From Hydractinia symbiolongicarpus (taxonomy: Eukaryota > Cnidaria > Hydrozoa > Anthoathecata > Hydractiniidae), in assembly GCF_029227915.1 (NCBI RefSeq), contig NC_079888.1, forward strand, positions 24,532,001 to 24,596,000: 64,000 nt of DNA. The letters are read 5' to 3'. How positions within the stretch are numbered: the first letter of the stretch is position 1; every line of letters starts with the position of its first letter. Below, one piece after another: positions 13,801 through 21,613 of the stretch. The notes under the pieces are model-generated. The model worked only from the letters and a program-made list of their open reading frames with translations. It was not told where the DNA came from and made no database searches. The position numbers were made by a program, and so were the translations under genes.

Positions 13801-14335
13801 TGAAAACATTTTTGAAAACTACAAGTGTCTTGCGTTTTAGTGGTGAAAAAATAATTTAAAAAATCGTTCTGGAAATGAGTTTACTCACAGGGTACTTTCT
13901 TTGTATACATTCGACTATACGTGCCAAGCCCGGGATTTACGGCAAATCGCGGGTTTTCGTTTGCCGGCGATTAAACTGCTTTTATTCAGCGTCTCATCAA
14001 AAATGAAAACATTCTTGAAAGCTACAAGTCTCATGCGTTTTAGTGGTGAAAAAGTATTTTAAAAAATCGTTCGGGAAATGAGTTTAATCCCTGGGTACTT
14101 TCTTTGTATACTTTTGACTATACGGGCCAAGCCCGGGATTTACGGGAAATCGCGGGTTTTCGTTTACCGGCGATTAAACTTCTTTTATTTAGCGTCTCAT
14201 CAAAAATGAAAACATTCTTGAAAGCTACAAGTCTCATGCGTTTTAGTGGTGAAATAATAATTTAAAAAATCTTTTGGGAAATGAGTTTACTCCCTGGGTA
14301 CTTTCTTTGTATACTTTTGACTATACGGGCCGAGT
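10827..14335 (+). repeat. 17-mer unit, copy 2 (3,447 bp plus about 60 bp)
   Basis: This is the second copy of the 3,447-bp unit, nearly identical to copy 1. Private changes are few, for example GTATTTTCAAAAATCG near 11,825 where copy 1 has GTATTTTAAAAAATCG. Similarity at this offset ends near 14,335, where GGATTAACGGG replaces the GGATTTACGGG at 10,888. From there the sequence follows 11,703 onward at an offset of 2,635 bp, a template change inside a monomer. Confidence 0.87.
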
Positions 14336-14669
14336 CCAGGATTAACGGGAAATCGCAGGTTTTCGTTTGCCGGCGATTAAACTTCTTTTATTCAGCGTCT
14401 CATCAAAAATGAAAACATTTTTAAAAACTACAATTCTCATGCGTTTTAGTGGTGAAAAAGTATTTTAAAAAATCGTTCGGGAAATGAGTTTACTCCCTGG
14501 GTACTTTCTTTGTATACTTTTGACTATACGGGCCAAGCCCGGGATTTACGGGAAATCGCGGGTTTTCGTTTGCCGGCGATTAAACTTCTTTTATTCAGCG
14601 TCTCATCAAAAATGAAAACATTTTTGAAAACTACAAGTCTCATGCGTTTTAGTGGTGAAAAAATAATTT

Positions 14670-14872
14670 AAAAAATCGTTCGGGAAATGAGTTTACTCCC
14701 TGGGTACTTTCTTTGTATACTTTTGACTATACGGGCCAAGCCCGGGATTTACGGGAAATCGCGGGTTTTCGTTTGCCGGCGATTAAACTTCTTTTATTCA
14801 GCGTCTCATCAAAAATGAAAACATTTTTGAAAACTACAAGTCTCATGCGTTTTAGTGGTGAAAAAATAATTT
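14670..14872 (+). repeat. Reference monomer (type A, 203 bp)
   Basis: This copy equals the majority sequence and is used here for monomer coordinates: position 1 is the A-run before ATCGTTCGGG and position 203 ends ATAATTT. Positions 61-110 are about 60% G+C and carry CCCGGG, CGCGGG and GCCGGC. Positions 111-203 and 1-10 are A/T-rich. GTATAC lies at 47-52. An 8-bp inverted repeat (CAAAAATG / CATTTTTG) lies at 141-160. By hand count there are 36 C, 41 G and 12 CpG. Because 203 is not a multiple of 3, the reading frame shifts at each monomer, so a continuous tandem-repeat protein is not encoded. Confidence 0.95.
14810..14829 (+). other. 8-bp inverted repeat with AAAA spacer in the monomer
   Basis: CAAAAATG, four A, then CATTTTTG: two perfect 8-bp arms around a 4-nt spacer (monomer positions 141-160). 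It is present in most type A, B, C and E copies in both orientations. It lies among alternating A and T tracts, a composition known to favour DNA curvature and nucleosome phasing. That it forms a cruciform or binds a protein is inference. Confidence 0.8.
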
Positions 14873-15259
14873 AAAAAATCGTTCGGGAAATGAGTTTACT
14901 CCCTGGGTACTTTCTTTGTATACTTTTGACTATACGGGCCAAGCCGGGATTTACGGGAAATCGCGAGTTTTCGTTTGCCGGCGATTAAACTTCTTTTATT
15001 CAGCGTCTCTTCAAAAATGAAAACATTTTTAAAAACTACAAGTCTTATGCGTTTTAGTGGTGAAAAAATAATTTAAAAAATCGTTCTGGAAATGAGTTTA
15101 CTCACAAGGTACTTTCTTTGTATACATTCGACTATACGGGCCAAGCCCGGGATTTACGGGAAATCGCGGGATTTCGTTTGCCGGCGATTAAACTGCTTTT
15201 ATTCAGCGTCTCATCAAAAATGAAAACATTTTTGAAAACTACAAGTCTCATGCGTTTTA

Positions 15260-16291
15260 GTGGTGAAAAAAAAATTAAAAAATCGTTCGGGAAATGAGTT
15301 TACTCCCTGGGTACTTTCTTTGTATACATTCGACTATACGGGCCAAGCCCCGGATTTACGGGGAAACGCGGGATTACGTTTGCCGGCGATTAAACTGCTT
15401 TTATTCAGCGTCTCATCAAAAATTAAAACATTTTTGAAAACTACAAGTCTCATGCGTTTTAGTTGTGAAAAAATAATTTAAAAAATCGTTCTGGAAATGA
15501 GTTTACTCACAGGGTACTTTCTTTGTATACATTCGACTATACGGGCCAAGCCCGGGATTTACGGGAAATCGCGGGATTTCGTTTGCCGGCGATTAAACTG
15601 CTTTTATTCAGCGTGTCATCAAAAATGAAAACATTTTTGAAAACTACAAGTCTCATGCGTTTTAGTGGTGAAAAAATAATTTAAAAAATCGTTCGGGAAA
15701 TGAGTTTACTTCCTGGGTACTTTCTTTGTATACTTTTGACTATACGGGCCAAGCCGGGATTTACGGGAAATCGCGGGTTTTCGTTTGCCGGCGATTAAAC
15801 TTCTTTTATTGAGCGTCTCATCAAAAATGAAAACATTTTTAAAAATTACAAGTCTTATGCGTTTTAGTGGTGAAAAAATAATTTAAAAAATCGTTCTGAA
15901 AATGAGTTTACTCACAAGGTACTTTCTTTGTATACATTCGACTATACGGGCCAAGCCCGGGATTTACGGGAAATCGCGGGATTTCGTTTGCCGGCGATTA
16001 AACTGCTTTTATTCAGCGTCTCATCAAAAATGAAAACAATTTTGAAAACTACAAGTCTCATGCGTTTTAGTGGTGAAAAAAAAATTAAAAAATCGTTCGG
16101 GAAATGAGTTTACTCCCTGGGTACTTTCTTTGTATACATTCGACTATACGGGCCAAGCCTCGGATTTACGGGAAAACGCGGGATTTCGTTTGCCGGCGAT
16201 TAAACTGCTTTTATTCAGCGTCTCATCAAAAATGAAAACATTTTTGAAAACTACAAGTCTCATGCGTTTTCGTGGTGAAAAAAAAATTTAA
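15260..16291 (+). repeat. 4-mer duplication, 810 bp
   Basis: The monomers starting near 15,260 and 16,070 (GTGGTGAAAAAAAAATTAAA followed by type E) and their neighbours correspond at an offset of 810 bp. The upstream CTCACAAGGTACTTT variant is shared (15,100 and 15,910). Small differences are GGGAAACGCGGGATTACG in the first copy and GCCTCGGATTTACGG in the second. The 810-bp step recurs at several other places in the window. Confidence 0.78.
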
Positions 16292-16489
16292 AAAATCGTT
16301 CTGGAAATGAGTTTACTCACAGGGTACTTTCTTTGTATACATTCGACTATACGGGCCAAGCCCGGGATTTACGGGAAATCGCGGGATTTCGTTTGCCGGC
16401 GATTAAACTGCTTTTTTTCAGCGTCTCATCAAAAATGAACACATTTTTGAAAACTACAAGTCTCATGCGTTTTAGTGGTGAAAAAAAAT

Positions 16490-17340
16490 TAAAAAATCGT
16501 TCGGGAAATGAGTTTACTCCCTGGGTACTTTCTTTGTATACATTCGACTATACGGGTCAAGCCCCAGATCTACGGGAAAACGCGGGATTTCGTTTGCCGG
16601 CGATTAAACTGCTTTTATTCAGCGTCTCATCAAAAATGAAAACATTTTTGAAAACTACAAGTCTCATGCGTTTTAGTGGTGAAAAAGTAATTTAAAAAAC
16701 CGTTCGGAAAATGAGTTTACTCCCTGGGTACTTTCTTTGTATACTTTTGACTATACGGGCCAAGCCCGGGATTTTCGGGAAATCGCGGGTTTTCGTTTGC
16801 CGGCGATTAAACTTCTTTTATTCAGCGTCTCATCAAAAATGAAAACATTTTTGAAAACTACAAGTCTCATGCGTTTTAGTGGTGAAAAAAAAATTTAAAA
16901 AATCGTTCGGGAAATGAGTTTACTCCCTGGGTACTTTCTTTGTATACATTCGACTATACGGGCCAAGCCCCAGATCTACGGGAAAACGCGGGATTTCGTT
17001 TGCCGGCGATTAAACTGCTTTTATTCAGCGTCTCATCAAAAATGAAAACATTTTTGAAAACTACAAGTCTCATGCGTTTTAGTGGTGAAAAAGTAATTTA
17101 AAAAACCGTTCGGAAAATGAGTTTACTCCCTGGGTACTTTCTTTGTATACTTTTGACTATACGGGCCAAGCCCGGGATTTTCGGGAAATCGCGGGTTTTC
17201 GTTTGCCGGCGATTAAACTTCTTTTATTCAGCGTCTCATCAAAAATGAAAACATTTTTGAAAACTACAAGTCTCATGCGTTTTAGTGGTGAAAAAAAAAT
17301 TTAAAAAATCGTTCGGGAAATGAGTTTACTCCCTGGGTAC
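16490..17340 (+). repeat. Alternating E/A dimer, 406-bp tandem
   Basis: The type E monomer with GCCCCAGATCTACGGG at 16,561 recurs at 16,967, an offset of 406 bp (two monomers). The intervening type A monomer with GGGATTTTCGGGAAATCG and a long A-run is repeated too. E and A monomers then keep alternating toward the inversion. A similar E/A alternation is present on the other side of junction 1 in reverse orientation. Confidence 0.8.
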
Positions 17341-17532
17341 TTTCTTTGTATACATTCGACTATACGGGCCAAGCCCCGGATTTACGGGAAAACGCGGGAT
17401 TTCGTTTGCCGGCGATTAAACTGCTTTTATTCAGCGTGTCATCAAAAATGAAAACATTTTTGAAAACTACAAGTCTCATGCGTTTTAGTGGTGAAAAAAT
17501 AATTTAAAAAATCGTTCGGGAAATGAGTTTAC
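17330..17532 (+). repeat. Type E monomer example (GCCCCGGATTTACGGG)
   Basis: Type E carries CATTCGACTATACGGG together with GCCCCGGAT, GGGAAAACGCGGGATTTCG and usually AACTGCTTTTATTCAG. It is common at 15.2-18.7 kb, at 19.1-19.6 kb, as scattered copies across domain II (for example near 29,865, 34,325, 40,610, 46,680, 59,455), and in domain III. It frequently pairs with a type A monomer to form a 406-bp dimer. Confidence 0.82.
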
Positions 17533-18736
17533 TTCCTGGGTACTTTCTTTGTATACTTTTGACTATACGGGCCAAGCCGGGATTTACGGGAAATCGCGGG
17601 TTTTCGTTTGCCGGCGATTAAACTTCTTTTATTGAGCGTCTCATCAAAAATGAAAACATTTTTAAAAATTACAAGTCTTATGCGTTTTAGTGGTGAAAAA
17701 ATAATTTAAAAAATCGTTCTGAAAATGAGTTTACTCACAAGGTACTTTCTTTGTATACATTCGACTATACGGGCCAAGCCCGGGATTTACGGGAAATCGC
17801 GGGATTTCGTTTGCCGGCGATTAAACTGCTTTTATTCAGCGTCTCATCAAAAATGAAAACATTTTTGAAAACTACAAGTCTCATGCGTTTTAGTGGTGAA
17901 AAAAAAATTAAAAAATCGTTCGGGAAATGAGTTTACTCCCTGGGTACTTTCTTTGTATACATTCGACTATACGGGCCAAGCCCCGGATTTACGGGAAAAC
18001 GCGGGATTTCGTTTACCGGCGATTAAACTGCTTTTATTCAGCGTCTCATCAAAAATGAAAACATTTTTGAAAACTACAAGTCTCATGCGTTTTAGTGGTG
18101 AAAAAAAAATTTAAAAAATCGTTCTGGAAATGAGTTTACTCACAGGGTACTTTCTTTGTATACATTCGACTATACGGGCCAAGCCCGGTATTTACGGGAA
18201 ATCGCGGGATTTCGTTTGCCGGCGATTAAACTGCTTTTTTTCAGCGTCTCATCAAAAATGAACACATTTTTGAAAACTACAAGTCTCATGCGTTTTAGTG
18301 GTGAAAAAAAATTAAAAAATCGTTCGGGAAATGAGTTTACTCCCTGGGTACTTTCTTTGTATACATTCGACTATACGGGCCAAGCCCCAGATCTACGGGA
18401 AAACGCGGGATTTCGTTTGCCGGCGATTAAACTGCTTTTATTCAGCGTCTCATCAAAAATGAAAACATTTTTGAAAACTACAAGTCTCATGCGTTTTAGT
18501 GGTGAAAAAGTAATTTAAAAAACCGTTCGGAAAATGAGTTTACTCCCTGGGTACTTTCTTTGTATACTTTTGACTATACGGGCCAAGCCCGGGATTTTCG
18601 GGAAATCGCGGGTTTTCGTTTGCCGGCGATTAAACTTCTTTTATTCAGCGTCTCATCAAAAATGAAAACATTTTTGAAAACTACAAGTCTCATGCGTTTT
18701 AGTGGTGAAAAAAAAATTTAAAAAATCGTTCGGGAA

Positions 18737-18779
18737 ATGAGTTTACTCCCTGGGTACTTTCTTTGTATACATTCGACTT
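18737..18779. other. Orientation-switch junction 1 (head-to-head, 42-nt spacer)
   Basis: The + monomer runs through ATTCGACT (18,771-18,778; monomer position 59) and continues directly as the reverse complement of monomer position 17, starting TTCCAGAACG at 18,779. The T at 18,778 fits both sides, giving 1 bp of microhomology. The two arms, CGTTCGGGAA ending at 18,736 and TTCCAGAACG from 18,779, are inverted copies separated by 42 nt of unpaired satellite. The arms differ at several bases (G/C in the first ten, C versus A in the A-tract), so this is not a perfect fold-back palindrome. Confidence 0.93.
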
Positions 18780-19790
18780 TCCAGAACGATTTTTTAAATT
18801 GTTTTTTCACCACTAAAACGCATAAGACTTGTAGTTTTTAAAAATGTTTTCATTTTTGATGAGACGCTGAATAAAAGAAGTTTAATCGCCGGCAAACAAA
18901 AACCCGCGATTTCCCGTAAATCCCGGGCTTGGCCCGTATAGTCAAAAGTATACAAAGAAAGTACCCAGGGAGTAAACTCACTTCCCGAACGATTTTTTAA
19001 ATTACTTTTTCACCACTAAAACGCATGAGACTTTTAGTTTTCAAAAATGTTTTCATTTTTGATGAGACGCTGAATAAAAGCAGTTTAATCGCCGGCAAAC
19101 GAAATCCCGCGTTTTCCCGTAAATCCGGGGCTTGGCCCGTATAGTCGAATGTATACAAAGAAAGTACCCAGGGAGTAAACTCATTTCTCGAACAATTTTT
19201 TAAATTTTTTTTTCACCACTAAAACGCATGAGACTTGTAGTTTTCAAAAATGTTTTCATTTTTGACGAGACGCTGAATAAAAGAAGTTTAATCGCCGGCA
19301 AACGAAACCCGCGATTTCCCGTAAATCCCGGGCTTGGCCCGTATAGTCAAAAGTATACAAAGAAAGTACGCAGGGAGTAAACTCATTTCCCGAACGATTT
19401 TTTAAATTACTTTTTCACCACTAAAACGCATGAGACTTGTAGTTTTCAAAAATGTTTTCATTTTTGATGAGACGCTGAATAAAAGCAGTTTAATCGCTGG
19501 CAAACTAAATCCCACGTTTTCCCGTAAGTCCGGGGCTTGGCCCGCATAGTCGAATGCATACAAAGAAAGTACCCAGGGAGTAAACTCATTTCCCGAACGA
19601 TTTTTTAAATTTTTTTTTCACCACTAAAACGCATGAGACTTGTAGTTTTCAAAAATGTTTTCATTTTTGATGAGACGCTTAATGAAAGAGGTTTAATCGC
19701 CGGAAAACGAAAACCCGCGATTTCCCGTAAATCCCGGGCTTGGCCCGTATAGTCGAATGTATACAAAGAAAGTACCCTGTGAGTAAACTC
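18779..19790 (-). repeat. Inverted E/A dimers next to junction 1
   Basis: Reading leftward from about 19,660, the inverted monomers alternate between type E (GTTTTCCCGTAAATCCGGGG near 19,105; a GTAAGTCCGGGG form near 19,515) and type A with an A/T-run variant. E monomers end in the AATTACTTTTTC form and A monomers mostly in the AATTTTTTTTTC form. This is the same pairing as at 16.5-18.7 kb. An F-type monomer (GACGCTTAATGAAAGAGG) follows near 19,676. Confidence 0.75.
19002..19018 (-). other. Segment resembling the alpha-satellite pJ-alpha (A-box) motif
   Basis: TTACTTTTTCACCACTA, present in many inverted monomers, agrees at 13 of 17 positions with the primate alpha-satellite pJ-alpha motif TTCCTTTTYCACCRTAG as I recall it. 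One inserted C near the end would add two more matches. The stretch is T-rich and low in complexity, so chance is a real possibility. Consensus copies with TTATTTTTTCACCACTA match at 12. Confidence 0.3.
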
Positions 19791-21600
19791 ATTTCAAGAA
19801 CGATTTTTTAAATTATTTTTTCACCACTAAAACGCATAAGACTTGTAGTTTTTAAAAATGTTTTCATTTTCGATGAGACGCTGAATAAATGAAGTTTAAT
19901 CGCCGGCAAACGAAAACCTGCGATTTCCCGTAAATCCCGGCTTGGCCCGTATAGTCAAAAGTATACAAAGAAAGTACCCAGGGAGTAAACTCATTTCCCG
20001 AACGATTTTTTAAATTATTTTTTCACCACTAAAACGCATGAGACTTGTAGTTTTCAAAAATGTTTTCATTTTTGATGAGACGCTGAATAAAAGAAGTTTA
20101 ATCGCCGGCAAACGAAAACCCGCGATTTCCCGTAAATCCCGGCTTGGCCCGTATAGTCAAAAGTATACAAAGAAAGTACCCAGGGAGTAAACTCATTTCC
20201 CGAACGATTTTTTAAATTATTTTTTCACCACTAAAACGCATGAGACTTGTAGTTTTCAAAAATGTTTTCATTTTTGATGAGACGCTGAATAAAAGAAGTT
20301 TAATCGCCGGCAAACGAAAACCCGCGATTTCCCGTAAATCCCGGGCTTGGCACGTATAGTCGAATGTATACAAAGAAAGTACCCTGTGAGTAAACTCATT
20401 TCCGGAACGATTTTTTAAATTATTTTTTCACCACTAAAACGCATAAGACTTGTAGTTTTTAAAAATGTTTTCATTTTTGATGAGACGCTGAATAAAAGAA
20501 GTTTAATCGCCGGCAAACGAAAACCCGCGATTTCCCGTAAATCCCGGCTTGGCCCGTATAGTCAAAAGTATACAAAAAAAGTACCCAGGGAGTAAACTCA
20601 TTTCCCGAACGATTTTTTAAATTATTTTTTCACCACTAAAACGCATGAGACTTGTAGTTTTCAAAAATGTTTTCATTTTTTATGAGACGCTGAATAAAAG
20701 AAGTTTAATCGCCGGCAAACGAAAACCCGCGATTTCCCGTAAATCCTGGACTCGGCCCGTATAGTCAAAAGTATACAAAGAAAGTACCCAGGGAGTAAAC
20801 TTATTTCCCAAACGATTTTTTAAATTATTATTTCACCACTAAAACGCATGAGACTTGTAGTTTTCAAGAATGTTTTCATTTTTGATGAGACGATAAAAGC
20901 AGTTTAATCGCTGGCAAACGAAAACCCGCGATTTCCCGTAAATCCCGGGCTTGGCACGTATAGTCGAATGTATACAAAGAAAGTAGATTGTGAGTAAACT
21001 CATTTCCGGAACGATTTTTTAAATTATTTTTTCACCACTAAAACGCATAAGACTTGTAATTTTTAAAAATGTTTTCATTTTTGATGAGACGCTGAATAAA
21101 AGAAGTTTAATCGCCGGCAAACGAAAACCCGCGATTTCCCGTAAATCCCGGCTTGGCCCGTATAGTCAAAAGTATACAAAGAAAGTACCCAGGGAGTAAA
21201 CTCATTTCCCGAACGATTTTTTAAATTATTTTTTCACCACTAAAACGCATAAGACTTGTATTTTTAAAAATGTTTTCATTTTTGATGAGACGCTGAATAA
21301 AAGAAGTTTAATCCCCGGCAAACGAAAACCCGCGATTTCCCGTAAATCCCGGCTTGGCCCGTATAGTCAAAAGTATACAAAGAAAGTACCCAGGAAGTAA
21401 ACTCTTTTTCCGAACGATTTTTTAAATTATTTTTTTACCACTAAACGCATAAGACTTGTAGTTTTCAAAAATATTTTCATATTTGATGGGACGCTGAATA
21501 AAAGAAGTTTAATCGCCGGCAAACGAAAATCCGCGATTTCCCGTAAATCCCGGACTCTGCCCGTATAATCAAAAGTATACAAAGAAAGTACCCAGGGAGT
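19791..21600 (-). repeat. Inverted 3-mer repeats (about 608 bp)
   Basis: The type B monomer with TTGGCACGTATAGTCGAATG occurs at 20,349 and 20,953, 604 bp apart. That is three monomers minus a 4-bp deletion (GACGATAAAAG for GACGCTGAATAAAAG) at about 20,888. Neighbouring A and C monomers repeat in the same order. A GTAGATTGTGAG variant of GTACCCTGTGAG is at about 20,984. A type D monomer lies near 21,475. Confidence 0.7.
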
Positions 21601-21613
21601 AAACTCATTTCCC
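21412..21613 (-). repeat. Type D monomer example (ATATTT subfamily)
   Basis: Type D differs from the consensus by a linked set of changes: CCCATC for CTCATC, CAAATATGAAAATATTTTTG for the usual dyad, GCGTTTAG for GCGTTTTAG, GGTAAAAAAA for GGTGAAAAA, and often GTAGATTTTCG or GCGGATTTTCG for GCGGGTTTTCG. The linkage over about 120 bp, in about 30 copies, shows a true subfamily and not random mutation. Confidence 0.85.

Larger units (their letters stand above)
14336..15589 (+). repeat. Satellite, transition from 17-mer to type E-rich region
   Basis: About six monomers. Up to roughly 14,965 they follow 11,701-12,330 (offset 2,635 bp). The segment includes two consecutive consensus type A copies (14,670-14,872 is the reference). 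From about 15,140 the type E signature (CGGATTTACGGG plus AACGCGGGAT) and type B-like CATTCGACTATACGGG monomers appear. Nothing other than satellite is present. Confidence 0.85.
1..18778 (+). repeat. Satellite domain I, monomers in + orientation
   Basis: About 92-93 monomers read in the same direction as the reference monomer. The left edge is cut by the window inside a monomer. The domain holds types A, B (CATTCGACTATACG in place of CTTTTGACTATACG), C (GGCCGAGTCCGGG or GGCCGAGTCCAGG), F (CCTCTTTCATTAAGC) and, mainly after 15.2 kb, type E (GCCCCGGATTTACGGGAAAA). Type D, marked by CCCATCAAATATG, was seen only once (near 5,275). The domain ends abruptly at the strand switch at 18,778. Confidence 0.95.
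15590..18778 (+). repeat. 9-mer duplication, 1,823 bp, second copy cut by junction 1
   Basis: Positions 15,590-16,955 correspond to 17,413-18,778 at an offset of 1,823 bp. Shared private variants include CAGCGTGTCATC (15,609/17,432), CTGCTTTTTTTCAGC with ATGAACACATT (16,409/18,232) and GCCCCAGATCTACGGG (16,561/18,384). The second copy matches base for base to 18,778 (CGACT, as at 16,951-16,955) and then stops at the orientation switch. The duplication therefore predates the switch, or was cut by it. Confidence 0.87.

Noticed and set aside
14717-14730. Promoter-like words TTGACTATA and GTATAC
   Set aside because: They are part of the monomer and recur about every 203 bp on both strands. There is no gene to drive and no independent evidence of transcription.
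14737-14753. CENP-B box
   Set aside because: The best alignment (GCCCGGGATTTACGGGA) matches only about 6 of the 9 core positions of NTTCGNNNNANNCGGGN; both leading T and the central A are wrong. TTCGTTTGCCGGCGA fits only the first part of the box. Not supported.
16333-16695. 120-codon open frames at 16,333-16,695 and 18,156-18,518
   Set aside because: The two are the same 9-mer duplicated. The frame crosses two monomers only because an A-tract length change keeps it open; it starts at TTG and encodes the monomer translation twice.
18700-18860. Transposon with terminal inverted repeats ending at the strand switches
   Set aside because: The middle block is satellite throughout, no transposase or terminal motif is present, the two joints use different monomer positions, and there is no target-site duplication.
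18700-18860. Fold-back sequencing chimera at junction 1
   Set aside because: The arms differ in variant bases and A-tract forms from the first monomer on, unlike a read folded onto its own template. A mis-join of two contigs cannot be excluded from sequence alone.
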